64,000 nucleotides of DNA from Lycocorax pyrrhopterus obiensis (GCA_014706295.1 JACSVZ010000024.1:2349136-2413135), one strand, 5' to 3'; numbered from the stretch's first letter, positions 24,701 to 35,997 are shown. Numbers and translations are program-made. Notes: generated by a model not told the origin, from the letters alone.

Positions 24701-27700
24701 TGGTGGTGCCCCAGAATGAGTGACTGTGTGGGTGCTCATTGTGTCATCTGACAGCTCAGAAAACCCCCAGACCAGCCCCTTGGACCTGGCCACACACTGG
24801 CTGGATGTAACTGAGCAGATGGTTTGTAACTGGCAAAGTGAGGAGCAAACTCCTGCCTGGCTGGAATGCTGCTGCCAGAGGGGGAGATCCTTGGCATCAC
24901 CCATCCTAGTGCTTGGAATCCGGTGCTTCCGTGGAGCAGCTCGGACATGTGTCTGACCAAAGGCAGACTGATCCAGCCCACTCAAATGGGGGAAGATTAA
25001 CACAGGGAAAAAAAGGCTTTTCAAGCCAAAACCTTTGCTCAGACAGGTGGCAGTGGGATTGAGGAGAGGATTGAATAGCTGGGAATGCAGGGAGGCAGGG
25101 GGAGAAATCCAGGTGCTCAAGCAGTCAGAATGTTAGTTCATCTCAGACCATCTCATGGAAGCAATGCTCTCCTGAACCAAGACGTGGGTTTTTTTCAATG
25201 GAAGATGTATCCTCAGCATTCCCTGGATGATGCTATTGAAACATGTGGGCTTTGGTAAATGTTTCAAAAAGCAGAAGCCTGTTAACAGGTATGTAATGTA
25301 CTGCCAGTCTTTGCCTTGTGCAGCTGGAGCAGGAAAGTACAGATTAGATGAAGTTTTTGGGATCCAGGGAGAAGGTTCTGCACATGCCCTGCTCAGTACT
25401 GCAGCATTCAGGTGCAAGGAGTTTCTTCAGCAGCACGGTCTGGTGACATAAATACTGTAGGACTTTGCCAACATGTCCCTCACTTTATAGAGATGTTTTA
25501 TGTAACCGATATTAAGGTTTGTAAGATCTTTTTTAACGAAGAGATTAGAACTAGGATGTATAAAGAAGAAATACCTGAAATTAATGGTTTACTTGAATAG
25601 TAACCCATACTCAGTATAGTTTTGCATCTTTATACCAGAGGTCTGAAATATCCTGTAGGTCCTTTTCTGTACAGAAGTATAATTTTGATGTCCTATATCA
25701 GACCAGAGATCACCGAGCAGGGGTTCCTACCTTAGACAAAGCCTGAGGTCGTCCATCGAGGAATGTGTTAAAATCTCTGGGAGCAGATGTCACAGGAAAT
25801 CTCCTGTATGAGGTAGTCTAATGCTTTGAAGAGTGACTGTCCTTCCCAGACTGTCCAGTGTTGGCTGGTAAAGAAAGGAATTACTGGGGCTCTCCCCTGT
25901 TCCGCTGTTCTGATTTTATAAAGAGCAGATTTGAGTTGACATATTTAACAGTGCCAGACTAAACTGAAATATTGATGAGCTGTTGATGCTTTGTTTTGAA
26001 TTTGCTCTATTTATTCATGTTCTTGATTTTTTTTCAGGAAGATCCAAAAGATTCTAGCAGTCTAATATGCTTCTCTGTTTGATATTCTACCTCAGAAACT
26101 CATCATTGATGAGAAGAAATACTATCTCTTTGGGAGAAATCCTGATCTGTGTGATTTTACCATTGACCACCAGTCTTGCTCTCGGGTCCATGCTGCCTTG
26201 GTCTATCACAAGCATCTCAAGAGGGTTTTCCTCATAGATCTGAACAGCAGTAAGTAGTGTGGCATTTAACCAGACAGAAGAGCTATACTTCAGTGTTTAA
26301 ACATTCTGAATCTGAGACACTCTTTCCTTTTCCATTGTTGTCTGCACTGTGGGCAAATGGATATAATCGGAATTTGCATCATAAGGAAAGACAAGGGTTA
26401 GGGCAAAGGAGTGTTTGCTCCAGCTGCCTCACTGGGTGTTTCAAAAATTTCTAACTTGTAAGAGGCCTAAGGAGAGGAGGAAAGTGATTTGACCTTCCCG
26501 CCACAATTTTAGTGAACCCTTCTCTTCTGAGGGTGATTTCCCAAGGTCTAAAACCTGTGAGGTGGACTTTTGCACTGTACATTGGGACCTGCAGGAATAC
26601 AGAAAATAAAAGGTGTTTGTAATTTATTTCCAGTGACTTTTTGAGGACTTCTGGTGTGTGTTATCTCAGTTTGTGAGATGGTGGGTCTACGTAGCTGATG
26701 TTTTCAGCAGTAGCTCAGTGCCTTATATCTTGGAACAATCGTTACAGTTTCTGAGATTCTCAGACTTGAACTAGAATACCATGATCCCAAGCTCAACAGA
26801 CTATTTTGCATTTTGATGTCCTCAGCACATGGCACATTCTTGGGTCATATCCGTTTGGAAGCTCACAAACCCCAACAGATCCCCATTGACTCCACGGTCT
26901 CATTCGGAGCCTCCACCCGTGCGTACACTCTGCGAGAGAAGCCGCAGACGCTGCCGTCAGCAGTGAAAGGGGACGAGAAGATGGGGGGTGAGGATGAGGA
27001 GCTCAAGGGTTTGCTGGGGCTGCCAGAGGAGGAGACAGAACTGGACGTGAGTATGGTGGCACACTGCCTTGATGGCATTTCCAGCTAGGACAGCATTCTG
27101 TGCTCATTTGCTTAGAGTCATGGAATCATTTAGGTTGGAAAAGACTTTAAGATCATCAAGTCCATAAATCTAACACTGCCAAGCTGTTATGACCCACCCC
27201 TGAAGACAAGGTTAACTCAGGTTCTTGTTAGATCTCTTGGGGCAGATTGGAGTGAAACCACTCTGAATGACCAATGTTTATAAATAAATATATATAGGGT
27301 TTATTTATTACAAAAAATGCCTTGATGGCATTTCCAGCTAGGACAGCATTCCGTGCTCATTTGCTTAGAGTCATGGAATCATTTAGGTTGGAAAAGACCT
27401 TTAAGATCATCAAGTCCATAAATCTAACACTGCCAAGCTGTTATGACCCACCCCTGAAGACAAGGTTAACTCAGGTTCTTGTTAGATCTCTTGGGGCAGA
27501 TTGGAGTGAAACCACTCTGAATGACCAATGTTTATAAATAAATATATAGGGTTTATTTTAGAACCATTAGGTTGCAATGGAAGGTAGCTGGGTGGCCATT
27601 TTGGTTATAATAATTATAATAATATAGAAAAATAAAATTATAAAAATAACACTTAAGAAAATATATAACGAAAAGAAAGAAAGGATACGAGCAGAAAGAT

Positions 27701-30700
27701 CTCACCACCCATGGGTCCAGCAACAAGACTTGATGTCCATTGGTTGAAGTGATGGTTGCAGTCCTGATCCATGAGGGTGAGGAAAGCCCTCAAAACACAG
27801 TTTAATGGCTTTAGGTGGAGCACCCAGGTACCTCCCCTGGGAAGGGGAAGTTTTACACTGTCTGTTGCAAGACTGTGGATCTTGTGCAGTCCTCTGGTGA
27901 AAGGTCCAGAAATTAGTTCTGGGGCACCTCGGGGGCCTTTGATGGTTTATGACCCTTCCAACATATGACCCTGCCTCTCACATCAGCACAGTTGAGCCAG
28001 TTATGCCCCATCAGAGGGAACAAAACCTTCAGCTCTAGGTGGGAATGGGAATGTCCTGGTACCTTCCCCAGTGGGGGAGGGGTCAGAGAGTTGGGGGGTG
28101 TAGTTTTACTACTGAGCCATTGTGTAAGGCAGGACATTGTCCTGATAAAAAGCACTATCCCACCTCACAGGATCTGCTTCTCATCAGCCTTTTCCCTTAA
28201 TCTGGTTCAAAACCCAGCTTGTTGCTAAACACGTGTTGATTTGACATAGTCATCCTCTGGTGTTCATGCCCTCTGTGCCTGGGCTGTTTCTTTGTGCATC
28301 AAAGGAACAGCACCCACTGTGTTTGCAAATGGCTAATTGTTTAAGCCATTGACATTTCAGTCTGTCACACAGACCCACAAGACCTAAACCAAGTCCTTAA
28401 GTGCCATGCCTAAATGTCTTTTAAATATCTCCAGGAATGGTGACTAAACAACTTCCCTGGGTAATACTTCCTTAGGTCCAGGTTCTTCATTTCTTGGCTT
28501 TGAAGATAGTCTGAGGTGCCTTCTGCTGTCAGATACACCCAAACCATCTCATCTGCAATGATTAACCTGTGATCACGCTGCTTCCCAGAATCATGGACCT
28601 AATAATCTTACTATGCCAGTGGTCCTCTTACCAAGGTTTGCCAGGGACATGCTCTCCAGCTAACATTGGCCCAGGTCGGGGTGGTTTCCCACACTGTTCC
28701 CATTGCCAGATACCTGTGAATGTTGCCCTGTTCCCTAAGTTAGCTAATGAAGAGGGAGAGACAGTGCTTGTGGCATTCACAGATTGTGGATGTGGGAAAG
28801 GACCTCTCAGAATCATCAACCAGCTCAAGAAGGGCCACCTAGAGTAGGCTGCCCAGGATTGTGCTCCATTCTAAATATCTCTGCAGAGACCCTGCAGCCT
28901 CTCAGGGCAGCTCATTGTAGCCCCGAACCTCTGCTTGTTCCTCAGGGTCTGAAATTGAAACTAAACAATGTCCTGTGGTCTTCTGATGTGCACAGTCAAG
29001 TGATTAAATCAGATTTCATACACTAGTTGCTGAAACTCTTTTGTTTCTAAATTTGCCATTAGAATCTGACAGAGTTTAATACAGCCCACAACAAAAGGAT
29101 CTCCACACTGACCATTGAGGAAGGGAACTTGGACATCCAGAGGCCAAAGCGAAAACGGAAGAACTCCAGAGTGACGTTCAGTGATGACGATGAGATCATC
29201 AATCCGGGTAAGGAGTTTGCTTTAATCCTCAGCTGATGCCCTTCAGGACTTCCTTCCAGTATGCTCATAGGGATTCCTCATGGCTGCATATGGATAAGGA
29301 GAAAAGAAATATGGCAGCCAATATTTGGGATCTGCTATTTCACAGAAGCTGCCGCCATGTCTCACTGAAGTCTGTGACCTCTTTCTGTTTCTTCTGGTCT
29401 ACCTGTAAAGTAACTGCATGCTCTGAGCAGGATGGGGATATCAAACTCTGCTTCATTGTTCAGTACTCTGTCAGATACTGGAGAAATGTCATGGGTCCAA
29501 AAGGAGAAAGGTGGTTTACGCTTTTTGCCCTCTTTAGAATCTCAGTGGGAACAGAACTTGTTTGCTTTTCATCTGTCCTTTAATGCTTTCTTTACCTGTT
29601 GCCTCTGGGATGTCTCGAGCTCAGAGAGTTTTTGCTACTTTTCTGCACGTCTGAACCAAGTCGTCCCTAATCCTCATTCAGACTGATGCATTTGAAGATG
29701 TATCCAATTCCAAATTACTCTTTTTTTCTCCCTTAGCTGTTCTGTATTAATGGCATTCTTATCAATCATACTTTATGTGGATAATATTCCTGTTAATAAG
29801 AGCAGCTAATTAATGAGCAGGCATTTTGAAATACAGTGTGGAGGTGGTTCCTTCGGCACCCAGAGTGACCATTTTGGTTTATAATGTGATGCAGTTCAGC
29901 GCTCAGAACATCCTAATGCAAACACCAGTCATTCTTATCGCAAAAAAAGATAATTTTTCCAGACTTTCAAACACTCACACTGACTGCTTCTGACTCCTGC
30001 TTCAAGGCCCCCCAAGGACTTTAGGGACTGGCTGCTGTGCCTTTAGCACATGCAGTGCCTTGTCAGCAGCAGCTTTCAGCCCAGACTCCAGCCTGTCTGA
30101 TCCCAAACCGCCCATCCATTTGCTCCCATTCTCCATTTGAGGGAAAGCCTTCCATTCCTGGGAAAGCCAGGATGCCTGATGAGCCACCTGGAGACAAAGC
30201 CACTGGGTGTTCCCCTGAGCCCTTCTCTTCATTTGGTCACACTTGTGCTTACTGGGAGCTGCTGGAGTGCTGGCTTTGGGAGAAGAAGGTCTGTTCCAGT
30301 TTTTCATATAGATTCCTTTACCCCACAGAGGTTCTGTTTTTCCCATGTGCTCACTGAAGACATCACAGGTTGTGCTCACTGAAAGCATCACTGTTCTTGC
30401 TTTGCAGAGGACGTGGACCCATCTGTGGGGCGGTTCCGGAACATGGTACAGACAGCAGTGGTCCCTGTTAAGGTACGGGGTGACTCCCTACTTTCTCATT
30501 AGCACATTACATTGATGAACTCACTTTATGATTTATGAATTGCACCTTAGAAACAGAATACCCCCACGTGGAAAGTGTTTCTTTGTTAAGAAGTCATGTC
30601 TGTGTTTCACAATTGTCTTTTTAGCAAATTTGACCGTTTCCCTTCAAACCCAGCTTTAGCTCTTTTCTTTAATAACACATGGGATCAATGGTGATTTTTT

Positions 30701-31910
30701 TTTCCTCCCAAAAAGAAGCACTTTCTAGAAATTCAGTTCATTAGTTCCAGACATCAGATAAAATTGTGGGAAATGTGGAAAATAGAAGGGAAAAATGAGA
30801 GTTTGTTTATTTAAATACTGTGTTTGACGTTTCATGTTTGTGTACTAGAAAAAGCAGGTTTAGGCTTTGCTCCAAGATGAGTGTGTTGCCAGTGTTCTAT
30901 TTAATTGGAATATGCAAGGAGGAAGAAAGATCTGCAGAACTTTAGAGCAGCTAAGCCACTGTGTAACAGCAATTTCACTTGTTGCTGGTATAGACTAAGT
31001 AACATCATGTGGAGAAGGATAACATTCCATAAACCCAGACTGCAGGAGAAGATTCCAATGATCAGGAGCAAAATTACCCCAGTCATCTAGAAGTTGCAGT
31101 TTCTTTCTGTGAGGGAGGGAAGGTTTGTGTTCTAATGCTCTCAGGCACAGGGTGGGATTCTTGGGGTGTCCTGTGCAGGGCCAGGAGTTGGACTCGATGA
31201 GCCTTGTGAGTCCGTTCCAACTTAGGACATTCTATGACCTACTCGGTCTTTGTTCAGGACAAGCTCAAGACTGGCAGGACTGTACAGGAGGTGAAGAGGT
31301 GCTCAGACTTCATCTAAGTTACACCTGAGTGTCAGCTTTTGTCACCCTTCCTGCACTGTGCACCTCTAAAAGTTTATTGTGGTTTTCAAGGGAACCCGGA
31401 AGAAACCTTGTGGGACAAAGACTGGGACACGGTCTGTAAGCACTTTGTATGTGGCAGATTTAGGTGCCTTTTGGGGGAAATGGCCTTGGCACCCAGTTTA
31501 AATAGGTTGATGATTCAGTGCATTGTGACTAATTCTTTAACTGCTTCTGTCTACAGAAGAAGCGCATGGAGAACGCGGGCTCACTGACCACGGATGACTC
31601 TGCGTCACGGCGCATGCAGAGCTTCCCCTACAGCGGAGGATTGTACGGGGGGCTGCCCCCCACCCACAATGAGGCGGGGTCACAGTCGCATGGCGTCCAC
31701 GGGACCGCACTCATCGGGGGGCTGCCCATGCCCTACCCCAACCTTGCCCCCGACGTGGACTTGACTCCAGTTGTGCCCTCCACAGTGAACATGAACCCAG
31801 CTCCAAACCCTGCTGTCTTCAACCCTGAAGCTGTGAATGAACCCAAGAAGAAGAAATACGCCAAGGAGGCCTGGCCGGGCAAGAAGCCGACCCCGTCCCT
31901 GCTGATCTGA
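6792..31910 (+). CDS. PPP1R8: NIPP1, nuclear inhibitor of protein phosphatase 1
   Basis: Nuclear scaffold that binds and restrains PP1 and targets it to phosphorylated splicing and chromatin factors. Seven coding exons: 6792-6847, 20159-20219, 26096-26249, 26826-27046, 29063-29207, 30408-30472, 31557-31910. All have GT/AG borders and matching phases. They total 1056 nt and 351 residues, the same length as human NIPP1. Domains: a variable Ala/Gly-rich start, then the FHA domain (roughly residues 49-101; FGRNPDLCDF and the SCSRVHAALVYH core). A nuclear-localisation cluster follows (PKRKRK, 192-197), then the PP1-docking RVTF motif at 200-203. The conserved C-terminus ends YAKEAWPGKKPTPSLLI, the segment linked to RNA binding. 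The chosen ATG has a strong context (A at -3, G at +4). A sequence difference from mammals is concentrated in exon 7 (MENAGSLTTDDSAS). Intron 1 is 13.3 kb. Confidence 0.98.
7352..7390. repeat. Perfect inverted repeat, 16-bp arms and 7-nt loop
   Basis: GTGCCAGAGCATTGGG at 7352-7367 is exactly complementary to CCCAATGCTCTGGCAC at 7375-7390, separated by the 7-base loop ATGGGTA. In the PPP1R8 pre-mRNA this would fold into an uninterrupted 16-bp stem. It is short for a typical miRNA precursor and no known hairpin RNA was recognised. Confidence 0.9.
11325..12030 (+). mobile_element. CR1 LINE 3' fragment
   Basis: About 700 bp of the 3' end of a chicken-repeat-1 LINE in plus orientation. Recognisable landmarks in order: the segment around AGGAGAAAGACTTGGGGGTG, the TGAGACCCCACCTGCAGAGC block, CACAGGCTGCCCAGAGAAGC, TGGGATAGTGGAAGGTGTCC, and the characteristic tail ATTCTGGGATTCTGTG. 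It is 5'-truncated and full of stops, so non-functional. Confidence 0.9.
14114..14356 (-). mobile_element. CR1 LINE 3' fragment
   Basis: Minus-orientation CR1 tail beginning (on the plus strand) with AGAATCACAGAATGGTTTGG and continuing through GGGCAGGGACACCTTCCACT and GGCAGCCTGTGCCAGGGCCT. It is closely related to the 11.3-12.0 kb copy but inverted, so the two could pair within the intron 1 transcript. Confidence 0.9.
15690..16272 (+). mobile_element. CR1 LINE 3' fragment
   Basis: Plus-orientation CR1 with the blocks TGTCCAGCTCTGGGCTCCTC, GGGGAAAGGCTGAGAGAGCT, CTGGAACAGGCTGCCCAGAG and the tail GGTCCCTTCCAACCTGAATC followed by TCTGTGATTCTGTG. It belongs to a different subfamily from the copies at 11.3 and 14.1 kb. 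No intact reading frame remains. Confidence 0.88.
16275..16505 (+). mobile_element. Second CR1-like tail directly downstream
   Basis: Resembles another CR1 subfamily tail: TGGACATTAGGAGACATCTC, CCCAGAGAGCTGGTGGGTGC, then GGTCCATTCCACATGAAATA. It abuts the preceding CR1, which suggests insertion into or next to an older copy. More diverged, so the borders are approximate. Confidence 0.65.
20220..26095 (+). other. PPP1R8: PPP1R8 intron 2 (5.9 kb)
   Basis: No gene or named repeat recognised. The longest frame is a 259-codon minus-strand run at 24341-25120 with no domain or homologue that I know. Just before exon 3 there is a second good acceptor (T-tract then CAG ending at 26037), 58 bp upstream of the one that keeps the conserved reading frame. 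Confidence 0.6.
27066..27556. repeat. Near-perfect 253-bp-offset tandem duplication in PPP1R8 intron 4
   Basis: The block starting GCCTTGATGGCATTTCCAGC at 27066 recurs at 27319 with only a few differences (for example T/C near 27098/27351 and one A). The copies run to about 27302 and 27556, with a short linker between them. Each contains a minus-orientation CR1 tail (TCATGGAATCATTTAGGTTG onward) and an AT-rich end (ATAAATAAATATATA). The first copy begins only about 20 bp after the exon 4 donor. Confidence 0.93.
27530..28229 (-). mobile_element. Probable avian ERV LTR-like insertion
   Basis: AT-rich then GC-moderate block with no conserved intron character. Read on the minus strand it starts TGTTTAGCAACAAGCTGGGT near 28229 and runs to an A/T-rich end with AATAAA-like hexamers near 27530-27560, the layout of a solo LTR. 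I recognise the style of avian endogenous-retrovirus LTRs but cannot name the family. Terminal bases and a target-site duplication were not confirmed. Confidence 0.45.
28355..28515 (-). mobile_element. Diverged CR1 fragment
   Basis: Minus-orientation CR1-like sequence: AACCAAGTCCTTAAGTGCCA, then TCCAGGAATGGTGACTAAAC and ACTTCCCTGGGTAATACTTC, which match the common CR1 block in which short-lived stops are plentiful. Older than the tails in intron 1. Confidence 0.6.
28770..28960 (-). mobile_element. Diverged CR1 3' fragment
   Basis: Minus-orientation CR1 blocks: GGGAAAGGACCTCTCAGAAT, then AGTAGGCTGCCCAGGATTGT and CTCTGCAGAGACCCTGCAGC with CTCAGGGCAGCTCATTG. It lies about 100 bp before exon 5 of PPP1R8. 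Confidence 0.6.
29208..30407 (+). other. PPP1R8: PPP1R8 intron 5
   Basis: No gene or named element recognised. Near its 3' end it carries a 25-bp tandem duplication that doubles the CTCACTGA sequence, a plausible branch-point region (see 30346-30392). Confidence 0.6.
30346..30392 (+). repeat. 25-bp tandem duplication upstream of PPP1R8 exon 6
   Basis: TGTGCTCACTGAAGACATCAC at 30346 is followed at 30371 by TGTGCTCACTGAAAGCATCAC, one small difference. It ends 15 bp before the acceptor region of exon 6 (AG at 30406-30407), so branch-point candidates occur twice. Confidence 0.8.
31125..31235 (+). mobile_element. Short CR1 tail in PPP1R8 intron 6
   Basis: GGGTGGGATTCTTGGGGTGT, GCAGGGCCAGGAGTTGGACT and the end GACATTCTATGA are the same CR1 subfamily tail as at 41735-41921 and 48297-48432. 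The remainder of this 1.1-kb intron (30473-31556) shows nothing identifiable. Confidence 0.8.
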
Positions 31911-33706
31911 GCTGGGCTGAGGGAGGGTAGGAGTTACCGACTCCAGAAACTTTTCATGTGCGGTATCGTCTTTTTAAAATTTCAGTGTCCTAACAGATGT
32001 AATACCAAGATTGGAGGAGTGAAATATCCTTTAAAGATCTGTCTTCAAATGTTTTTATATGTCTGTTAAAAAAAAAAAATACAGCTCCCATCTCCTTTTG
32101 AACCAAAACCCCTACAGCCTTTTCTTAGCCACCACTGTCCCAGAGGTCTTTATGCTGTGTTTGGATCCACAAGTCAAAGGGGCAGTCACACAATTATCAC
32201 TTACAGCATGACCCTGCAGGTCCGTGTATTTCAGTGCTGGGCTTGCTGTGGTGACACTGTTCGTCCTGGACATGCTCACAGCAGGGCAGCTCTGTCAGGA
32301 GGAAATGTTTGTGGGGCCAAGCCTTACAGAATCCCATTGGTAGGAGTTGTAAAACTTGCAGAATATAGGTCAGCTTTTATTTTTTTTTTATTTTCAAAAC
32401 CCCACCAATGTGGGGCATTCTCTTTTTTTTAATTCTTTTTTTTTTTTTTTAGTTTGGCTACTAATTAGCTTGTTTTAATTTCCACATAAAACACTAGAGC
32501 ATCCCATGAGTCGTGAGTTGAGATGGATAAGCAACAGGTGGGTTCCTTAGCTTTGTTCCAGTGCTGCAGGATGGGGTCTGTGGGATGGATACAGGGTGCA
32601 CAGATAGAGGGTCGGAGCATCCGACAGGAACAGGCACTGTCTGCGCCGTGCCGTGGTGACTCCCCTGGATAACTCAGGGTGAAGTTAACACAGTGGAGTT
32701 TCTTTTAGACTTGGTGTCCCCTGTAACTTAAATAGTTTCATTTTTATTTGCAAATGGAACTTGTAAGCTTAGAGTATATGAGATTCAACAAGACAAAAAG
32801 CTGGGAGGAGTGGCATGTTCCCCACACACAAATATTTTGGCTGCTGGGAACAGCAGGTGAGAATTGAGTTCTACTGAGAGCCAGAATAGGAATTCCCAGT
32901 GGACTTGGGTTGTTGCTCAAGCCCTTTAGTTCCTTGGGTTTAGATTTCAAAATGATTCACATATTCAGACACTGTCGCTGTACTTTACACAAGGTAAGGC
33001 CAGAGCTCTATTATTCTTAACTTTACTCTGGATTTTTGTACACTCTCTAATGCAGTTCAGCCACAAGTCACATTCCTTTGCTGTTTGGGGGATCCAGGAA
33101 ACGTGCACCAAAATGAGAGCATGTACCTGGCTGTTCACTGTGTGCAGGACTGCAGCTCCCTGGGGAAGTAGTGCCAGGTTGCTGGGGCAGGGCTGTGTTC
33201 AGTGAACTGGGGTACTGGATGGTGCTGGATCAGCGCTGTGTTCCAGTGAGCTGGGGTGCTGGATGCACCAGGCCCATTTCGGACAGATGCTCCAAAATCT
33301 GTGTGAGTTCTGCTCCGCAGTGATTGCTTCTATCATGTCCCTGAGGTGCCAGCCAGCAGCTGCCCAGCTCACAAGAGCCATGGCTTTAGAGACTGCTCTG
33401 TTCCCTCCCCACACCATCACATCTAGCTCAGACTATTCCTTGCATGGATTCAGCACCCGCTCCATGATCCAGCTGCACTGCTCTGTGTTTAAGTTGCCAT
33501 TGATGATTCAGCCGTTGGGCATTTGTTCTGCTTCCCAGTGCTCCTACAATAACTCAAAATCTTCCTCTCTTTAGTCTGGCCGGTAGGATTTTCATTTCCC
33601 AGCCAGTTGCTTTCTGAAGGCAACTCTTTAGGGTAAGACTAGTCAGGACAAACAAAAGTTGAGCAGGTTTTCTTCTTTTTGTTTTGGGGCTTTTTTGTTT
33701 TATTTT

Positions 33707-33730
33707 GGGGGAAGGGGGTTGGGTTTGGGG
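33707..33730 (+). promoter_or_regulatory. G-quadruplex motif in the PPP1R8 3'UTR
   Basis: Runs of 5, 5, 3 and 4 guanines separated by loops AA, TT and TTT, all on the mRNA-sense strand. Short loops predict a stable parallel RNA quadruplex about 270 nt before the poly(A) signal. Confidence 0.75.
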
Positions 33731-33998
33731 TTGGTTTTTTGGATTTTTTTTTGCAAGTGGCTCTTCGCAAGATTTTTCTTGACAAGGGAAACTTCACTGC
33801 TCATTGTTTTTTAAAGCTCTTCTCCTCCCTGACTCTGAACCAGCTCTTACTATTTCAGAGCTTAGGGGCCGCAGCTGGCCAGGAGGGGACAGGAACATCG
33901 AGGGGCTTTGTACAGACATTTGTACACTTGTGTAATATGTAATAGGCCTTTTCACACTTCTGTTGAGCTTTTTACCTGTAACCTTTACTATGTTGTAA

Positions 33999-34004
33999 AT
34001 TAAA
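33999..34004 (+). terminator. PPP1R8: Variant poly(A) signal ATTAAA, PPP1R8
   Basis: ATTAAA followed by a TTTTGCC and a GT-rich stretch (GAGTGTAGTGTGTTC) about 25-35 bp downstream, a typical cleavage-stimulation arrangement. Confidence 0.6.
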
Positions 34005-35912
34005 TGCAGATTTTGCCAGGTTGGAGAGTGTAGTGTGTTCATTCCAGTCTGCACCAGTACAGCTGAGACTGCCCATCACACCGTGGCTCATGGGAGGATC
34101 CTGCCATGGCAAAGTGCCCTTCTCCCTGCAGGCCTTGTCCTTGGGCTGCCTCAGGCTGCAACTCCTAAAGCTGCCCCAGCTGCTTTGCTTGTGACCTGCT
34201 CTGCTGCCTCGTGCTGCACTTTGGCACACAAGTGACACTTAACAGTGGATTTTGAACAGTGGTTGCTTTTGTTTTATGAGTCAAGTTTTATCTGGTTCTG
34301 ACATAATCCTCTTTGTAAGTTGTACTCCAGAGCCCAACTCTGCTGCTCTAATTGCCCAGCCTGCTCCTCCAACAGAGCGTGGCCTTGGGCAGGCTGCAGG
34401 CACCATCCCCTGTCCCTGGATCTGCAGCCTGCCCTGGGCTCGCTGGGGACAGCTGCAGTGACAAACAGCAAAATGGGTAGAGGTAACCACAGGGCCTGCA
34501 GTGTAGGGTTGAGAAGAACTCCCCAGCTTTGCTGAATTCAGTAATATTTAGGTTATACATAATTTTTTTCCCAATGCAGCAGCAGCTGGGCAGGTGCATT
34601 TGCACTGCAGTGTCAACAGAAGTTCATGTGCCAGCTGCTCACGTGCCACAGGCAGAAATAGCTGGAAGAGGTGAAGGTGTTCCCCCTGTGGTCTGACACT
34701 GTCAGTTTGGGTGTGTTCATCTCCTGTATTAAATGAAGGATTAAAAGGGAGGAAACTCGCAGAATAATCTGAAGCCCTCTGCAGTGGGAATGCAGAAACA
34801 GAAACAAAGTGGAGACTAGTTTGCAGCTGAATCAATGAGCTAAAGAAAATGGTAGTAGTGTCCAGGAACATCTGTCCTTGCAGAATTTCCTGGGTTACCA
34901 CTGTAACCCCTCCTCCCTGGTTTGGAAATACATAAATAAATAAAGGGTGCAGCATCCAGCAGGCAGCCCAAGAGCTTGATGTGAGGTACCTCATAGACAC
35001 TGAGGTACCAACACATCAGCCCCTGTGCTGAGAGGCCTGAAAGCAGCACTTGTTGGGGTGGAGCTGAGATCTCCCTGGGGCCCTTCAGGAGAGCAGGAAT
35101 AGCTTCCAGTGCAGAACAGGTGAGTGGCCAGGTGAAGTGTGCACTTCTGCAATTACACCACGGGCTTTGAAACCTCAGTGGCACCAGGAGAGACCACACG
35201 ACTGCAAGACATAGCTTGGGACAAGCCAAGGACCTGGGGCTGTGCAATGGCTGGTCCTGGGCTCAGATGTCAATTGCTGTTTACAATGTGTTTTTTCAGA
35301 AGCAGGCAAATACAGTCAGATCATGTGTAGGTTCTTTGATCTCAAAACTCTCAATCTAGCAGTGGTAGGTAAAAGGGGAGCAGCGTTTCTGCTTTCACTT
35401 CTCTACACCATGTACAGGTCTTCACCCATAGGAGCTGTGTGGTATCTACTGGGCCTCACCTGCTGGGTGTGGGAGAGGGAATACTGGAGAAAGAGGGAGA
35501 ATGTGAAGTAAGAGCCTGGAGTGAGTCCCAACCCTCGGGGTTTGGGTTGCAATTGTTAAATGACCCTTCCCCAAAGGTGCCGTAACCTGTAAAGCAGTAA
35601 GAGGTATCTGACATTCCAGCATCACAATTAGTGCCTGAAACTAACCCTGATGCTCCTCCTGCCTCCCTCAGAGGAGAGCAGCAGCTCTCCAGAAGCACTG
35701 GTGGTGAATTTGGTTACTGTCTTTTGCTTTGTATGAATTTTCCAGAACTGATGTCCTTCTCAGAGAAGCTTTAAGAGAGAAGCAGCTAAAGAGTGTGAAT
35801 CTCTGCTCTCCACCCCTTGTACACCCTTCCTGTCTCTCTTGTCATAGAACTGACAAACATCAGGGGAAGGTTTCAAGCACAGTTGCAGAACGGTAGCAAA
35901 GGGGGAAGCCAT

Positions 35913-35947
35913 AAATACTAAACCTTAAATACTAAACCTTAAATACT
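35913..35947 (+). repeat. 14-bp tandem repeat, 2.5 copies
   Basis: AAATACTAAACCTT at 35913-35926 and again at 35927-35940, then a half copy AAATACT to 35947. All copies are identical, so this is a recent short-tandem expansion. Confidence 0.9.
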
Positions 35948-35997
35948 GCCGGGGCCCACACAGGGCGGGTGTGGGCAGGCTGGCCCCAGAACGGCCC

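Larger units (their letters stand above)
31911..34015 (+). other. PPP1R8: PPP1R8 3' untranslated region
   Basis: About 2.1 kb after the stop codon. The likely end is set by ATTAAA at 33999-34004, preceded by a T-rich conserved-looking stretch (TTTGTACACTTGTGTAATAT). It contains long T runs (32380-32450), a local duplication of a GTGTTCCAGTGAGCTGGGGT-like segment at 33195-33262, and a strong four-run G-quadruplex motif at 33707-33730. The 3' border is inferred, not observed. Confidence 0.6.

Noticed and set aside
24341..25120. 259-codon minus-strand frame in PPP1R8 intron 2
   Set aside because: No domain, low-complexity or family signature that I recognise, and no promoter or poly(A) context; probably chance. 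A protein search with no hit would confirm this.
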